From NCBI GenBank assembly GCA_020633465.1, contig JACKDN010000005.1:340791-404790 (forward strand): a stretch of DNA of 64,000 bases, read 5' to 3'. Origin of the DNA: Myxococcales bacterium. Lineage in GTDB: Bacteria; Myxococcota_A; Bradymonadia; UBA7976; UBA1532. The stretch's first letter is position 1; each line of letters starts with the position of its first letter. The notes beneath the pieces were generated by a model, which was given only the letters and a program-made list of their open reading frames with translations, searched no databases and was not told the DNA's origin. Of this stretch, positions 52,223-61,090 are shown piece by piece. The position numbers and the translations under genes were made by a program.

Positions 52223-53973
52223 TCAGGCGTCGTCGAGGGTCTCGAAGATGGCCGCCGCGGCCTTCGCGGCCGGGGCGTCACCGTCGGTCGCCTTGGGCGC
52301 GGGCTTCTTCGCCGCGGGCTTCTTCGCCGCCGTCGTCCGGCTGCGCGTCCGCTTCGGCTTCTCCGCCGCGGCGTCCGACTTCGCCGCCTCGGGCTCGGCC
52401 GCCTTGGTCGCCGCGGGCTTCTTCGCCGCCGTCGACCGGCTGCGCGTCCGCTTCGGCTTCTCCTCCGCGGCCTCGTCGGCCTTCGCCGCCTCGGGCTCGG
52501 CCTTGGCCGCGGCGGCGGGCTTCTTCGCCGCCGTCGACCGACTGCGCGTCCGCTTCGGCTTCTCCTCGGCCGCCTCGTCCGCCTTCGCCGCCTCGGGCTC
52601 GGCGGCCGCGGGCTTCTTCGCCGCCGTCGACCGGCTGCGCGTCCGCCTCGGCTTCTCCTCGGCCGCCTCGGCCGACTTGGCCTCGGGCTCGGCCGCCGCC
52701 TTGGTCGCCGCGGGCTTCTTCGCCGCCGTCGACCGGCTGCGCGTCCGCTTCGGCTTCTCCTCCGTCGCCTCGTCGGCCTTCGCCTCGGCCGCCGCCTCGG
52801 CCGCGCCGGCCTTGGCCGGCTCGGCCTTCTTGGCCGGCGACCGCCGCCGCGTGCGCTTCGGCTTCTCCTCGGACGCGGCCTCAGGCGTCGCCGCCTCAGC
52901 CGCGCGCCCGCCGCGGCCGCAGGCTTCTTGGCCGGCGACCGCCGCCGCGACCGCGTGGGCTTCTCCGCCGGCGCCGCCTCGTCGGCGGCCGCGGCCGCCG
53001 CCAGCGCGCCGCCGGCCTCGGCCTCGCCGGTCAGCTTCGCCTTCAGCCGCGACGCCGCCCGCCGCGACGCCGCCTTCGCCGCCAGCTTCTCGTCGGCCTT
53101 CGCGGCCGCCTCGGCCTTCGCCGCGCGCCTTCCGCCGCCGGCGCCTTCTCCCGCCGCCGGCGCCGCCTCGGCCTCGCCGGTCAGCTTCGCCTTCAGCCGC
53201 GACGCCGCCCGCCGCGACGCCGCCTTCGCGGCCGGCTTCTCGTCGGCCTTCGCCGCCGTCTCTGCCTTCGGCTCGGCCTTCGCCGGCGCCTTCTCCGCCG
53301 CCGGCGCCGCCTCGGCCTCGCCGGTCAGCTTCGCCTTCAGCCGCGACGCCGCCCGCCGCGACGCCGCCTTCGCCGCCTTCGGCTTCTCGTCGGCCTTCGC
53401 CGCCGCCTCGGCCTTCGGCTCGGCCTTCGCCGGCGCCTTCTCCGCCGCCGGCAACGCCTCGGCCTCGCCGGTCAGCTTCGCCTTCAGCCGCGACGCCGCC
53501 CGCCGCGACGCCGCCTTCGGCTCGGCCTTGGGCGCCTTCGCTCCGCCTTCGCCGCTCGGCTTCGCCGGCTGCTCCTCCGCCGGCAACGCCTCGGCCTCGC
53601 CAGTCAGCTTCGCCTTCAGCCGCGACGCCGCCCGCCGCGACGCCGCCTTCGGCTCGGCCTTGGGCGCCTCGGGCTCGGCCTTCGCCGCCGGCTTCTCGGC
53701 CGGCTGCTCCGCCGGCGCCGCCTCGGTCTCGCCGGTCAGCTTCGCCTTCAGCCGCGACGCCGCCCGCCGCGCCGCCGCCTTGGGCGCGGCCTTCAGGGGC
53801 CACCTCGGCCGCCTCGTCCTGCGCCACCGTCTCGGCCACGGCCTCGGCGATCGGCGCCGCCTCGGTCTCGCCGGTCAGCTTCGCCTTCAGCCGCGACGCC
53901 GCCCGCCGCGCCGCCGCCTTGGGCGCCAGCTTCTCGGCCGGGGCCGCGGGGCCAGCGCGCCTCGGCGGGCGCC
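52223..53973 (-). pseudogene. Out-of-frame continuation of the RNase E/G repetitive tail
   Basis: Downstream of the stop at 53974 the same repeat language continues on the minus strand in other frames to TGA 52223. Coding frames change near 54110, 53950, 53800 and 52905, with a short compensated shift near 53140. Across copies 6-9 of the first repeat family each interval is one base over a multiple of three (139, 136, 127), so three successive shifts cancel. If repaired, the tail would add some 580 residues: Ala/Lys/Glu-rich units with RRAASRLKAKLTGE, then SRSTAAKKPA units, ending AAIFETLDDA. Either assembly errors or real lesions explain it. Confidence 0.6.
52326..52967 (-). repeat. Repeat family 2 of the RNase E/G tail (KRTRSRSTAAKKPA)
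   Basis: Five close copies start at 52326, 52425, 52527, 52620 and 52722 (intervals 99, 102, 93, 102, all multiples of three). Two diverged copies with RRSPAKK sit near 52837 and 52932. Each encodes KPKRTRSRSTAAKKPA between Ala/Glu-rich spacers, a histone-H1-like, strongly basic composition suited to RNA or DNA binding. Confidence 0.8.
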
Positions 53974-54180
53974 TTAGCCGCCATCGCCGCGTAGGGGTTC
54001 TCTTCGCCGGTCAGCTTCGCCTTCAGCCGCGACGCCGCCCGCCGCGAGGCCTCGGCCACCGCCGGCACCGCGTCGTCGGCGGCGGCCTCGGCCGCCGCGT
54101 CCGCCGCGGGGGCCCGCGTAGGGCGCGCCCTCGCCGGTCAGCTTCGCCTTCAGCCTCGACGCCGCCCGCCGCGACGCCGC
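53026..54180 (-). repeat. Repeat family 1 of the RNase E/G tail (RRAASRLKAKLTGE)
   Basis: Nine copies of a core of about 45 bases encode RRAASRLKAKLTGE. The marker CAGCTTCGCCTTCAG starts at 53032, 53182, 53326, 53473, 53605, 53737, 53876, 54012 and 54139. Core DNA is nearly identical between copies while spacers vary. This points to recent duplication or gene conversion and makes the region hard to assemble. Confidence 0.85.
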
Positions 54181-56313
54181 GCCGCCCTCCGGCTTCTCGG
54201 CGGGCGCCTCCGCCGCCGTGTCCTCGGCCTCGTCCGACGGCTCGGCCGCCTTCGCCGCCTTCGCCGCCCGGCGCCGCTCGCGCCGCGCCCGGTTGCAGGC
54301 CCAGGCGGCCTCGCGCCAGCGCGCCGCGTCCTCGTCGCCGTCACCCGCGGCGTCGGTGGTCGCCTCGTCCTCGCCCTCGTCCTCGCCCTCGTCCTCGCCC
54401 TCGTCCTCGTCCTCGGTCGACGCCGCCTCGGCGGCCTCGTCGCGACCCCGGCCGCGACGGCGACGCCGGCGCCGGCGCCGGCGCTTGCGGCCCTCGCCCT
54501 CGTCCTCGCCGCCCTCGTCCGCCCCCTCGGCGGCGGCCGCCGGGGCGGTCACCTCGGCCTCGGCCTCGACCGCCTCGTCCTCGATCAGCGGCTCGTCGGC
54601 CTCGTCCTCGGGCCCCAGATCCGCCGTCGCCAGCCGGTCGGGCGGGATGTAGCCCACCACCTTCGGGGCCTCGAAGGGCGTGTCGTCCGCCTTCGCGCTG
54701 CCCGCGCCCCGGCGATCCGGGCGCCCGCCGCGTCCGCGCTCCTTCTGGGGGCGCCGCTCGCCGCGGTCCCGACCCTTGCGGTCGCGATCCCGGCCACCGC
54801 GGCGCTCGTCCTTCTTCTCCTTGCGCTCACCGTTCTGGCCGGTGACCACCTCGAAGGCGTCGCGCGTGCTGACCGCGCCGATGTCGGGCTGGATCTCGAT
54901 GGTGACGTGGAAGCGCTCCTCGAGCTCGGCGATCGCCGCGCGCTTCTCGTTCAGCAGGTACAGGGCCACCTCGACCGGCAGCCGACCCACGACGCGCGCC
55001 TCGTAGGGCGCGCTGACCGCGAGCTCCTGCAGGCGGCGCAGCATGGTCATGCCGGCCACCTCGGTGGTCATCACGTAGCCGCCGCCCTCGCACATCGGGC
55101 AGAGGGCGTGGGTGCTGGCCATCAGCCGCGCCTTGATGCGCTGCCGCGACATCTCGAGCAGACCGAAGCGCGAGATCTTGCCGACCTCGGTGCGCGCCTT
55201 GTCCCGCTTCAGGTGCTTCTTCAGCGCCTTCTCGACGTTGCGGCGGTGCTTCTGGTCGTTCATGTCGATGAAGTCGCAGACGATCAGCCCGCCCAGATCG
55301 CGCAGGCGAAGCTGCCGGGCGACCACCTCGGCGGCCTCGAGGTTGGTCTCGTAGGCCATCTGCTCCTGGTTGGCCTGGCCGCGCGACTTGCCCGAGTTCA
55401 CGTCGATCGAGGTCAGCGCCTCGGTGGGGTTCACCACGATGCTGCCGCCGCTGGGCAGCGGCACCTGATGGCTGGTCAGGTGCTCGAGCTGCCGCTCGAG
55501 CGCGAAGTTGCTGAACAGCGGCATCTTGCCGGTGTAGTGGCGCACCTTCGCGGCCTGCTCGGGCATGTGCTTCTCGAAGAACTCGAGCAGCTTCTGATAG
55601 GTGGGCCCGTCGTCGGTGACCACCTCGTCGATGTCGTCGGTGTAGTAGTCGCGCACCGAGCGGATCGAGACGTCGGGCTCGCGGTACAGCAGGCCGGGCT
55701 GCTTCAGGCTGTGCTGGCGCGCCTGCACGTGCCCCCACACCCGGATGAGCTCCTGATAGTCCTTCTGCAGCTCGGTCTTGCTGGCGCCCTGGCCCGCGGT
55801 GCGGACGATCAGGCCCATGTCCTCGGGCACGTCCAGCTTCTGGATCAGCTCCTTCAGCTTCTTGCGCGTGCCCTCGTCGGAGATCTTGCGGCTGACGCCG
55901 GCCGACTCCGAGAAGGGCATCAGCACCAGGTAGCGGCCGGGCAGCGTGATCTCGGTGGTGACCGCCGCGCCCTTGTTGCCGATCTCCTCCTTGTACACCT
56001 GCACCAACAGCTCGGCGCCGACGCTCAGGTAGTCCTGGATGCGCGGCCGGCCGTCGGTCTTCTGCGGCTTCTTGTTGTAGAAGCGCGGGTGGATGTCGTT
56101 GAAGGTGATGAAGCCGTTGCGCTCGGCGCCGTAGTCGATGAAGGCCGCCTGCAGGCCCGACTCGACGCTCACCACGCGGGCCTTGTAGATGTTGCCCTTG
56201 ATCAGCTCGTTGCCCTCGTAGGCGACGTTCAGATCCTCGAGAATGCCGTCTTCGACGACCGCAACCCGGATCTCACCGGCCTGTGCGGCGTTCACCAGCA
56301 TCTTCTTGCTCAT
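53974..56313 (-). CDS. Ribonuclease E/G with long low-complexity C-terminal tail
   Basis: The intact frame has 779 residues. Residues 1-500 are the catalytic core: an S1-like domain, then SIDVNSGKS and IVCDFIDMND holding the two metal-binding aspartates, and the zinc-link CPMCEGGG. The enzyme makes single-strand endonucleolytic cuts in rRNA and mRNA. Beyond residue 500 the chain is disordered: Arg/Asp-rich (ERRGGRDRDRKGRDRGER), acidic (EDEGEDEGEDEGEDEA), poly-Arg and then one copy of the RRAASRLKAKLTGE repeat before an out-of-frame end. ATG 56313 has AGAGGAA upstream. Such tails scaffold degradosomes or condensates in other RNase E proteins. The true C-terminus is uncertain. Confidence 0.9.
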   Translation of the reverse strand: MSKKMLVNAAQAGEIRVAVVEDGILEDLNVAYEGNELIKGNIYKARVVSVESGLQAAFIDYGAERNGFITFNDIHPRFYNKKPQKTDGRPRIQDYLSVGAELLVQVYKEEIGNKGAAVTTEITLPGRYLVLMPFSESAGVSRKISDEGTRKKLKELIQKLDVPEDMGLIVRTAGQGASKTELQKDYQELIRVWGHVQARQHSLKQPGLLYREPDVSIRSVRDYYTDDIDEVVTDDGPTYQKLLEFFEKHMPEQAAKVRHYTGKMPLFSNFALERQLEHLTSHQVPLPSGGSIVVNPTEALTSIDVNSGKSRGQANQEQMAYETNLEAAEVVARQLRLRDLGGLIVCDFIDMNDQKHRRNVEKALKKHLKRDKARTEVGKISRFGLLEMSRQRIKARLMASTHALCPMCEGGGYVMTTEVAGMTMLRRLQELAVSAPYEARVVGRLPVEVALYLLNEKRAAIAELEERFHVTIEIQPDIGAVSTRDAFEVVTGQNGERKEKKDERRGGRDRDRKGRDRGERRPQKERGRGGRPDRRGAGSAKADDTPFEAPKVVGYIPPDRLATADLGPEDEADEPLIEDEAVEAEAEVTAPAAAAEGADEGGEDEGEGRKRRRRRRRRRRGRGRDEAAEAASTEDEDEGEDEGEDEGEDEATTDAAGDGDEDAARWREAAWACNRARRERRRAAKAAKAAEPSDEAEDTAAEAPAEKPEGGAASRRAASRLKAKLTGEGAPYAGPRGGRGGRGRRRRRGAGGGRGLAAGGVAAEGEADRRREPLRGDGG

Positions 56314-56501
56314 CGGGGTTCCTCTTCCCTCGACCGGCTCGGCTCACACGCCCGGCGCCGCGCGGACTCTCCGCGGGCACGTGCTCGGGCGGGGCATCGA
56401 TGCCGGTGTGACTCGGGCGCGGCCCGAACAAAGAGACGGGGCCGCGACGGGGTGATCTCTCCTGGCCGCGCCCACCCGGGCGCCGCCGAACGACTGTACG
56501 C

Positions 56502-56527
56502 GTGCGTCGGTACCGACCGACGTACGC
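56502..56527. terminator. Hairpin after the FHA/AAA+ operon
   Basis: CGTGCGTCGGT-ACCG-ACCGACGTACG gives an 11-base-pair stem with one G-U pair and a four-base loop, seven bases past the stop at 56534. There is no T-run. The rest of 56314-56533 is the RNase E/G leader, with no further gene and no clear promoter. Confidence 0.5.
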
Positions 56528-56533
56528 CCGGCG

Positions 56534-57082
56534 TCACGCGGGGTCGTCGACCGGATCGGGGCGACCATAGAGCGTGTGCCAGCGGGTCTCTACCATGACG
56601 ACCCGACGCTCCGCCACAAGCATCGCCAGCCGCGGGCTTGCCAGATCGGGCGCCTCGCGCCGGGGTGGCCCCTGGCAGCGCCGCGCGGCCTCGAGGTCGG
56701 CGCGCCAGCCTTCGACGCGCGTGGTCCGCCGCTCGAAGTCGAGCCACGCGGGATCGGCCTGGGACTGCACCCGGTGCGTGTTGCGCAGGAAGAACTGAGG
56801 GGTGATGGTGCCCAGCTGCTCGACGATCGCGTCCGGCCGCTCGACCGGCCGCGGCTCGGTCGTCGCCTTCACCCGCAGCATCTTCGCGGGATCGGGCTCG
56901 ACCCGCCCCAGCTCGGCGACGCGCGACTCGATGGCGATCTCGAGGGGCTTCAGCCGGGGCTCGCCGAGCGTCTCGGCGACGCGGCCCCGCGCCAGCATCA
57001 CGTCGGCCAGGGCCTGCACGCAGGCCGACACGGGGAAGGTGCCCGTGGCGCCGAGCGGCGCCTCGGGGTCCGGGTCGGTCAC
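56534..57082 (-). CDS. Last gene of the FHA/AAA+ operon, unknown function
   Basis: 182 residues, soluble, with no signal peptide or membrane helix. It starts with TDPDPEAPLGATGTFPVSAC and contains conserved-looking pieces: PLEIAIESRVAELGRVEPDPAKM, cited in part as LEIAIESRVAELG; EQLGTITPQFFLRNTHRVQ; and LVAERRVVMVETRWHTLYG. The GTG start overlaps the preceding stop (GTGA), tying it to the operon. The length and mixed helix and strand pattern suggest one small domain, perhaps a substrate or adaptor of the ATPase, but that is speculation. Confidence 0.65.
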   Translation of the reverse strand: MTDPDPEAPLGATGTFPVSACVQALADVMLARGRVAETLGEPRLKPLEIAIESRVAELGRVEPDPAKMLRVKATTEPRPVERPDAIVEQLGTITPQFFLRNTHRVQSQADPAWLDFERRTTRVEGWRADLEAARRCQGPPRREAPDLASPRLAMLVAERRVVMVETRWHTLYGRPDPVDDPA

Positions 57083-57599
57083 TCGTCCTTCTTCTCGGGC
57101 GGCTTGCGCGCCAGGCTGCCGAGGCCGGCCAGCGCGCCCTTGTCACCCGGCTTGCGGGCCAGGCCGCCCAGCGACAGCCCCGCGCCGGGCAGGGGCGTCT
57201 TCTTGTCACCCCCCAGGCTGCCCCAGCCGGCGTCGACGCCGCCGAGACCGCCGGACTTCTTCTCGGTCGCGCCACCCAGGCCGCCCAGCAGGCCACCCTT
57301 CTTGGTGCCGCCGGTGAGGGACTTGGGCAGGAAGCCACCGCCGCCGGGCTTGCCGAGGGGGCTGCCGACCCCGCTGCCGAGGCTGGGCAGGCCCTTGGTG
57401 GGCGGCTGGGGCGGGGCGGGCGCCGTCGGCTTCGCCGCGGCGGGCTCGGCCGCGGCCGCCGGCGCCTCGACCGGCGCCTCGTCCGCGGGCGGCTCTTCGA
57501 CCGCCGGCGCGTCCGGCGTCGGCGCCTCGACCGGCGGCGGCTCGGCGGCGGGCGACTCGACCGGCGGCGCGTCGGCCGGCTCTTCGGCGGTCGGCGCCT

Positions 57600-58130
57600 C
57601 GGCCACCGGCTCTTCGGCGGCCAGCTCTTCGGCGGTGGGCGGCTCGGCCGCAGGCTCTTCGGCCGCCAGCTCTTCGGCCGCTGGCTCCTCGGCGGCCGGC
57701 TCTTCGGCGGCCAGCTCTTCTCTTCTTCGGCCGCCAGCTCTTCGGCCATCGGCGGCTCTCTGCAGGCTCTTCGGCCGCCGGCTCTTCGGCCGCCAGCGGC
57801 TCTCCGCTGCAGGCTCTTCGGCCGCCAGCTCTTCGGCCGCCAGCTCCGCTGCAGGCTCTTCGGCCGCCAGGCTCTTCGGCCGCCAGCTCTTCAATCCGCC
57901 GGCTCCGCTGCAGGCTCTTCGGCCGCCAGCTCTTCGGCCATCGGCGGCTCTTCGGCAGCCAGCTTTCGGCCGCCAGCTCTTCGGCCGCCAGCTCTTCGGC
58001 CGCCGGCTCTTCGGCCGCCAGCTCTTCGGCCGCCGGCTCTTCGGCCGCCGGCTCCTCGGCCGCCGGCTCTTCGGCCGCCGGCTCTTCGGCCGCCGGCGCT
58101 TCGGCCGCCGGCGCCTCGGCCGCCGGCGCC
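57600..58130 (-). repeat. 15-base tandem repeats encoding AAEEP/AAEEL
   Basis: Units of the type GGCTCTTCGGCCGCC recur roughly every 15 bases. From 57970 to 58130 they are regular and in frame. Between 57720 and 57970 lengths vary and the frame is lost. Confidence 0.75.
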
Positions 58131-58635
58131 TCGGCCGCTGGCGGCTCGTCGTCCGTGGCCGTGTCCTGCGTCGGGATCGACAAGGCGGCCATCGCCACCG
58201 TCGCCTGCGCGTCCAGCTCGTCGCCGGGGGCCATGGGCTCGGCCTGAATCTCGGCCTTGGCCGCCTCGAGGGCCGCGGCGTCGTCGGCGCTCACCTCGTC
58301 GGGCGCGGAGGGCGCGGGCGCCTCGTCGGCCGCCGCCACCGCGGGCTCGGCCGCGGGGGCCTCGACCTTCTCTTCGACGGCCGCCGCGGCCGCCTTGGCC
58401 GACTCCTCGCGGATCTTGTCGAGGCGCTTCTGCTTGCGTCGCTTGCGCGCGCGCCGGCGGCGGGCCTTCTTGCGCTCGCGCGCGGCCCGCTGCTGCTCGG
58501 GATCCGCCGACGCCGTGGACGCCTCGTCCTCGTCGTCGTCCTCGTCGTCGTCGTCCGGGCCGTCGTCGTCGTCATGATCGTCGTCGTCGTCGTCGGACGC
58601 CGCGGCCGCGGCGGCGGCGGCCGCGCGCCGCCTGC

Positions 58636-58790
58636 TCGGCCGCCGCCTTCTCGGCCGCCGCCTTCTCGGCCGCCGCCTTCTCGGCCGCCGCCTTCTCGGC
58701 CGCCGCCTTCTCGGCCGCCGCCTTCTCGGCCGCCGCCTTCTTCTCGGCCGCCGCCTTCTTCTCGGCCGCCGCCTTCTCGTCGACGGCCTT
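58636..58790 (-). repeat. 15-base tandem repeats encoding AAAEK
   Basis: About seven near-perfect copies of a 15-base unit (GCCGCCTTCTCGGCC phase) are followed by two 18-base variants (AAAEKK). They encode an uninterrupted charged alpha-helix. Confidence 0.85.
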
Positions 58791-58897
58791 CTTCTCGGCC
58801 GCCGCCGCGGGCGCGTCCGCCTTGGCCTCCAGCGCCGGTGCCTCCGCACCGCCGAAGAGGCTGCGGAAGAATTCGACGATCCGCTGCCAGAGCGACA

Positions 58898-59104
58898 TCA
58901 GTCCTCCCCGATCTTCACCGTCTCTTCGGCGGTGACCTCGTCCTGGTAGTACGCCGAGGTCTTCTGCCGGTCCACCACCAAACCCAGCGCCTCCTCGAGA
59001 TCGCGCGTCAGGTCCAGGCATTCGGCGCCGGTCGCCCCCTCCACCTTGATCGTGATCTCGCCGTCGGGCGTGATCTCGATCTTCAGCTCGTGCCTCACTG
59101 CCAT
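58898..59104 (-). CDS. DUF2997 family protein
   Basis: A 68-residue small protein. ELKIEITPDGEITIKVEGATG, cited in part as IEITPDGEITIKVEG, then CLDLTRDLEEALG and SAYYQDEVTAEE match the DUF2997 pattern (strand-turn-strand, a conserved Cys, then a helix). Proteins of this type sit beside DUF1257 and AAA+ genes in cyanobacteria and other bacteria; the role is unknown. The start is ATG 59104, overlapping the DUF1257 stop by ten bases. A GTG at 59098 would give the GTGA overlap seen elsewhere in this operon. The stop overlaps the next ATG by one base. Confidence 0.82.
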   Translation of the reverse strand: MAVRHELKIEITPDGEITIKVEGATGAECLDLTRDLEEALGLVVDRQKTSAYYQDEVTAEETVKIGED

Positions 59105-59489
59105 TTGCGCACCGTGATGGAGATGCTCTGGTCCGCCGATACCTCGTCGGACTCGATGGTGTAGCCCTGCTTCGCCACTTCGCTCATGACCTTGTGGTAC
59201 GCGTACCGCTGGGTCACCTGCTTGACGAAGGCCTCTTGGGTCAGACCGCGGGTGGTCTCGACGCCCCACCAGTCGGCCACGAACTCGTAGCCATCCGCCG
59301 TCTGCTTGACCCCGACATCATAGGTCTTGCTGGCGTGGATGGATATGTCCGCCTTCTCTTTCTGCCCCAGGTAGCCCTTGACCTCCACCCCCTGCGTGCT
59401 CTCGCTGAAGGCGAAGCCCAGATCCTTCAGCGCCGCCTTGAGGGCGACGAGATCCTTGATCTTGGTCTGTACGGTCGTGAAGTGGGACA

Positions 59490-59490
<1 letters not shown>
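59095..59490 (-). CDS. DUF1257 family protein (Ycf35-like)
   Basis: 131 residues. MSHFTTVQTKIKDLVALKAAL, cited in part as HFTTVQTKIKDL, is the hallmark N-terminus of Ycf35/DUF1257. VKGYLGQKEKADI, YDVGVKQTADGYEFVADWWG, VTQRYAYHKVM and a final SITVRKWQ complete the family pattern. Ycf35 is encoded in red-algal plastids and cyanobacteria with no settled function. Here it is between the Ycf46-like ATPase (one-base overlap, TGATG) and DUF2997, the same trio as in cyanobacteria. It uses more A/T at third positions than its neighbours. Confidence 0.88.
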
Positions 59491-61085
<1,595 letters not shown>

Positions 61086-61090
61086 GCGCG

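Larger units (their letters stand above)
57079..58898 (-). pseudogene. Low-complexity charged protein gene of the AAA+ operon, frame disrupted
   Basis: Starts at ATG 58898 with an amphipathic helix (SLWQRIVEFFRSLFGG), then (AAAEK)n, where the frame breaks near 58615 and the first ORF would stop at 58572. Reading continues in another frame with an acidic run (about 20 Asp/Glu), a basic run (RKKARRRRARKRRKQKR), and (AAEEP/AAEEL)n. Several more breaks lie between 57720 and 57990. The last frame (from about 57894) encodes Pro/Ala-rich sequence and a Gly-rich end with LGGLARKPGDKG-like units, stopping at 57079. It probably is one disordered protein of about 600 residues. Breaks occur only in 15-base repeats, so assembly error is likely. 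Confidence 0.6.

Noticed and set aside
53800..54110. Programmed ribosomal frameshifting in the RNase E/G tail
   Set aside because: There are several shifts, with no shared slippery heptamer or pseudoknot-like element seen; indels at GC runs are the simpler explanation.
52098..54845. Long plus-strand frames rich in Pro, Ser and Arg over the RNase E/G tail
   Set aside because: They mirror the Ala/Lys repeats on the other strand; the minus-strand reading continues from a catalytic RNase domain.
57600..58790. CRISPR array or minisatellite locus
   Set aside because: The 15-base units have no unique spacers, encode regular AAEEP/AAAEK peptides and lie inside an operon gene; no cas genes are present.
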